Made by a program: the position numbers and the translations under genes. From Candidatus Azambacteria bacterium (GTDB taxonomy: Bacteria > Patescibacteriota > Minisyncoccia > GWC2-36-17 > WO2-46-25): a stretch of DNA of 22,187 nucleotides. Under the pieces are notes generated by a model, which was given only the letters and a program-made list of their open reading frames with translations, was not told the origin of the DNA and made no database searches. The stretch is from contig JANLHQ010000035.1 in NCBI GenBank assembly GCA_024654415.1, positions 1 to 22,187 of the forward strand. The letters run 5' to 3'. The first letter of the stretch is position 1; the number at the start of each line of letters is the position of its first letter. Shown piece by piece: positions 21,701 to 22,187 of the stretch.

Positions 21701-22187
21701 GGGGCGCAATTGGCGTGGTAGCAGTTGCGGCTGGTGGTAGCACTGCGGCAGACGTAGCGGTTGCACCCGAGAACGCAAAGGTTTTCCCACAAGGAGATAT
21801 TTATTATATTCCTGCTTCCATATATAACGAATCAATAACTACGCCATTTTGGGAGAAATATTTTAGTCCCTCGTTTGATGGGGGCTCAGCGATGCTTCTT
21901 AATACACGCACAGAGTTTACATACAATGATTTCACTGGCACTGTTGGAAACGCTACTATTACCTCACGCACCAACACCGACTCCAATCTTGTATGGCTAG
22001 CGCCACCATTCTACCCTGAATTACTTGAAAAAGCGCAGGAATTAATGGAAAAGTCGCGTATTATCAGCGGATATAATTACCCATCAGCCGGCGTGAAAAA
22101 TTATCAATCCGGCCTCGCCGATCAGCTCGGCGCAACGCCCGATGACGACCCATACGACAACAACCCATCAAATCCTGCATACAACGA
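18712..22187 (+). CDS. Large secreted/membrane protein with a kelch-type beta-propeller (3' partial)
   Basis: Open from ATG 18712 to the window end: 1158 codons without a stop, so the gene continues beyond. A signal or first membrane segment lies at about 12-40 ('ALIVVLLANLVLFAALF'), with 'AQAQ' as a likely cleavage site. Residues ~85-115 are hydrophobic ('VVAEIVSTLLLIMMHQVLAK'), and a helical, Cys-containing region follows to about 490. Residues ~495-620 are Cys-rich ('AQCGSTTASCGACPPEYEA'). From about 750 come six kelch-like repeats marked by Gly-Gly doublets at 757, 802, 853, 907, 962 and 1008 ('YVFGG', 'RIYLFGG', 'RIYLFGG', 'RIFVFGG', 'ITLIGG', 'VAVAAGG'), spaced 45-55 residues. That spacing suits a six-bladed propeller. 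The N-terminal part resembles a lineage-type family seen after TS3-repeat genes. Function is unknown; surface display and binding of a partner or polymer are plausible. Confidence 0.8.
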   Translation, partial: MFLFASESIIPKSISTALIVVLLANLVLFAALFQPQAAQAQWVVTDPTQIVQNIAKYVWDAAKWVYEKAVDAQEAAYRIWDQFKSNNGVVAEIVSTLLLIMMHQVLAKITNDIVAWINGGGKGKIRVLQDPGKFLTDALDEAGGVLAGAILNVDPATLCDASYLKFKLKAAFTGPYAVPTFDEKVACTFTGAAQGLKNFQEDFTNGGWASFIELARKENNQFGQELILAEELARIKSEKGAESVAKLNISKGFLAQEKCTITKALSKESADGFVGMDADQNSQYNTNALVGKSLEEAIKTMGRVDDYDYASDPDEFKRYWKMMGGDYQCKTVTPAEQISELANTVLQAPIKRLEDAINGLTGKLGTGAGSVLKPYVLAIGNAGLNLLLKKEMGLITNALASAKKPRKARRQSTSSLQENTMLAQSAGALAGSVNDFRSFMLKALLEFSLYVSSAGTALTSMDVLGRIPINRAETEIRGGTWYLGGWNPLAAPPAQCGSTTASCGACPPEYEANYDTTNPKTLTTTSGAPYTCASTPFIQNYDAAATSTNAPGKVFFEEARWCGAYYQEIAIPLENPEAKQVPPLAGHDPLSTGLLAGVNCPTLTYGTVSVPGDCTDPTGWIQYNLDGDAAFEMATRIVGYDDTQVDSPTADVDMADRFIRQSIVGVDSDNNSIPDAAIPGLSPANITFSETLIYTARDSNHNAFVDAVGTSTASELKGLFEMRPEYSKTIIRSDGTTVTSLPQGLAQAAVAGDYVFGGHNQFGHSNKVFRLSTGAFVATLPFAVSGSTAVYYPPNGRIYLFGGFNSTQSYSAIWEFNPSSNAVRTMSARLPSPTAGMAAAYYPPTGRIYLFGGADKKGPHTWIIEYNQATDSLVTKNTPLLSPLAHASAATAFKSPPNAQQRIFVFGGFTTNGFSSPAIFEYDPARPDDGFSPLTRKSADIEARGFLAAAPGASPEIITLIGGQSEYGLLATVEQYNAQNDSISRSLLPAPRSKASGGAIGVVAVAAGGSTAADVAVAPENAKVFPQGDIYYIPASIYNESITTPFWEKYFSPSFDGGSAMLLNTRTEFTYNDFTGTVGNATITSRTNTDSNLVWLAPPFYPELLEKAQELMEKSRIISGYNYPSAGVKNYQSGLADQLGATPDDDPYDNNPSNPAYN

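Noticed and set aside
1..22187. CRISPR array or rRNA genes
   Set aside because: No regularly spaced identical repeats and no rRNA-like segments were seen; the only direct repeats are the 12-bp pair at 16621-16672 and the kelch-coding repeats.

Overview
The window looks like part of a small-genome bacterium of the Candidate Phyla Radiation (Patescibacteria), most likely a Parcubacteria-type lineage. This is inferred from gene content and signals, since no rRNA is present. Pointers are the many lineage-type proteins of unknown function (single-helix anchored proteins, a thrombospondin-type-3 repeat protein followed by a very large secreted protein), mostly missing Shine-Dalgarno sites, several promoters placed so close to start codons that mRNAs would be leaderless or nearly so, and short intergenic gaps with compact terminators.

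Layout. 1-1686: a small sensory cluster with the end of a coiled-coil signalling protein, a V4R-domain protein, a PAS-domain protein and an 83-residue protein. 1775-3373: a polytopic membrane protein with a prepilin-peptidase-like block, then a Xer-type tyrosine recombinase on the minus strand. 3451-6623: a 30-bp perfect palindrome and promoter, then rpsO, a NYN-domain RNase-like gene and pnp, an RNA-metabolism block closed by a strong terminator. 6632-7434: 800 bases without a conventional gene. They hold a possible 24-residue, six-cysteine peptide on the minus strand and three consecutive promoter-structured RNA-terminator units, two of which share the same upstream TTATCCACA box at the same spacing. 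7435-11545: an anchored Pro-rich protein, a nucleotidyltransferase, a DksA/TraR-like zinc-finger protein and ComM. 11652-16282: a LysM/M23 murein hydrolase (minus), a UvrD/PcrA helicase, an anchored protein translationally coupled to rsmA, and rsmA. 16330-17693: a small acidic protein, then a two-gene unit for a secreted protein and a lipoprotein with a consensus promoter, strong Shine-Dalgarno sites and operator-like direct repeats, unlike the rest of the window. 17746-22187: a calcium-binding-repeat protein and a large secreted protein carrying a six-repeat kelch-type propeller, cut by the window end.

Together the recognisable genes serve RNA processing and decay (rpsO, NYN, pnp, rsmA), DNA repair, recombination and uptake (xer, comM, pcrA) and the cell envelope (M23/LysM, lipoprotein, TS3 repeat and kelch proteins). 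The most unusual parts are the noncoding cluster at 6840-7410 with its neighbouring Cys-rich peptide, the kelch-containing giant secreted protein, and the palindromic or repeated regulatory sites at 3451-3480 and 16621-16672.
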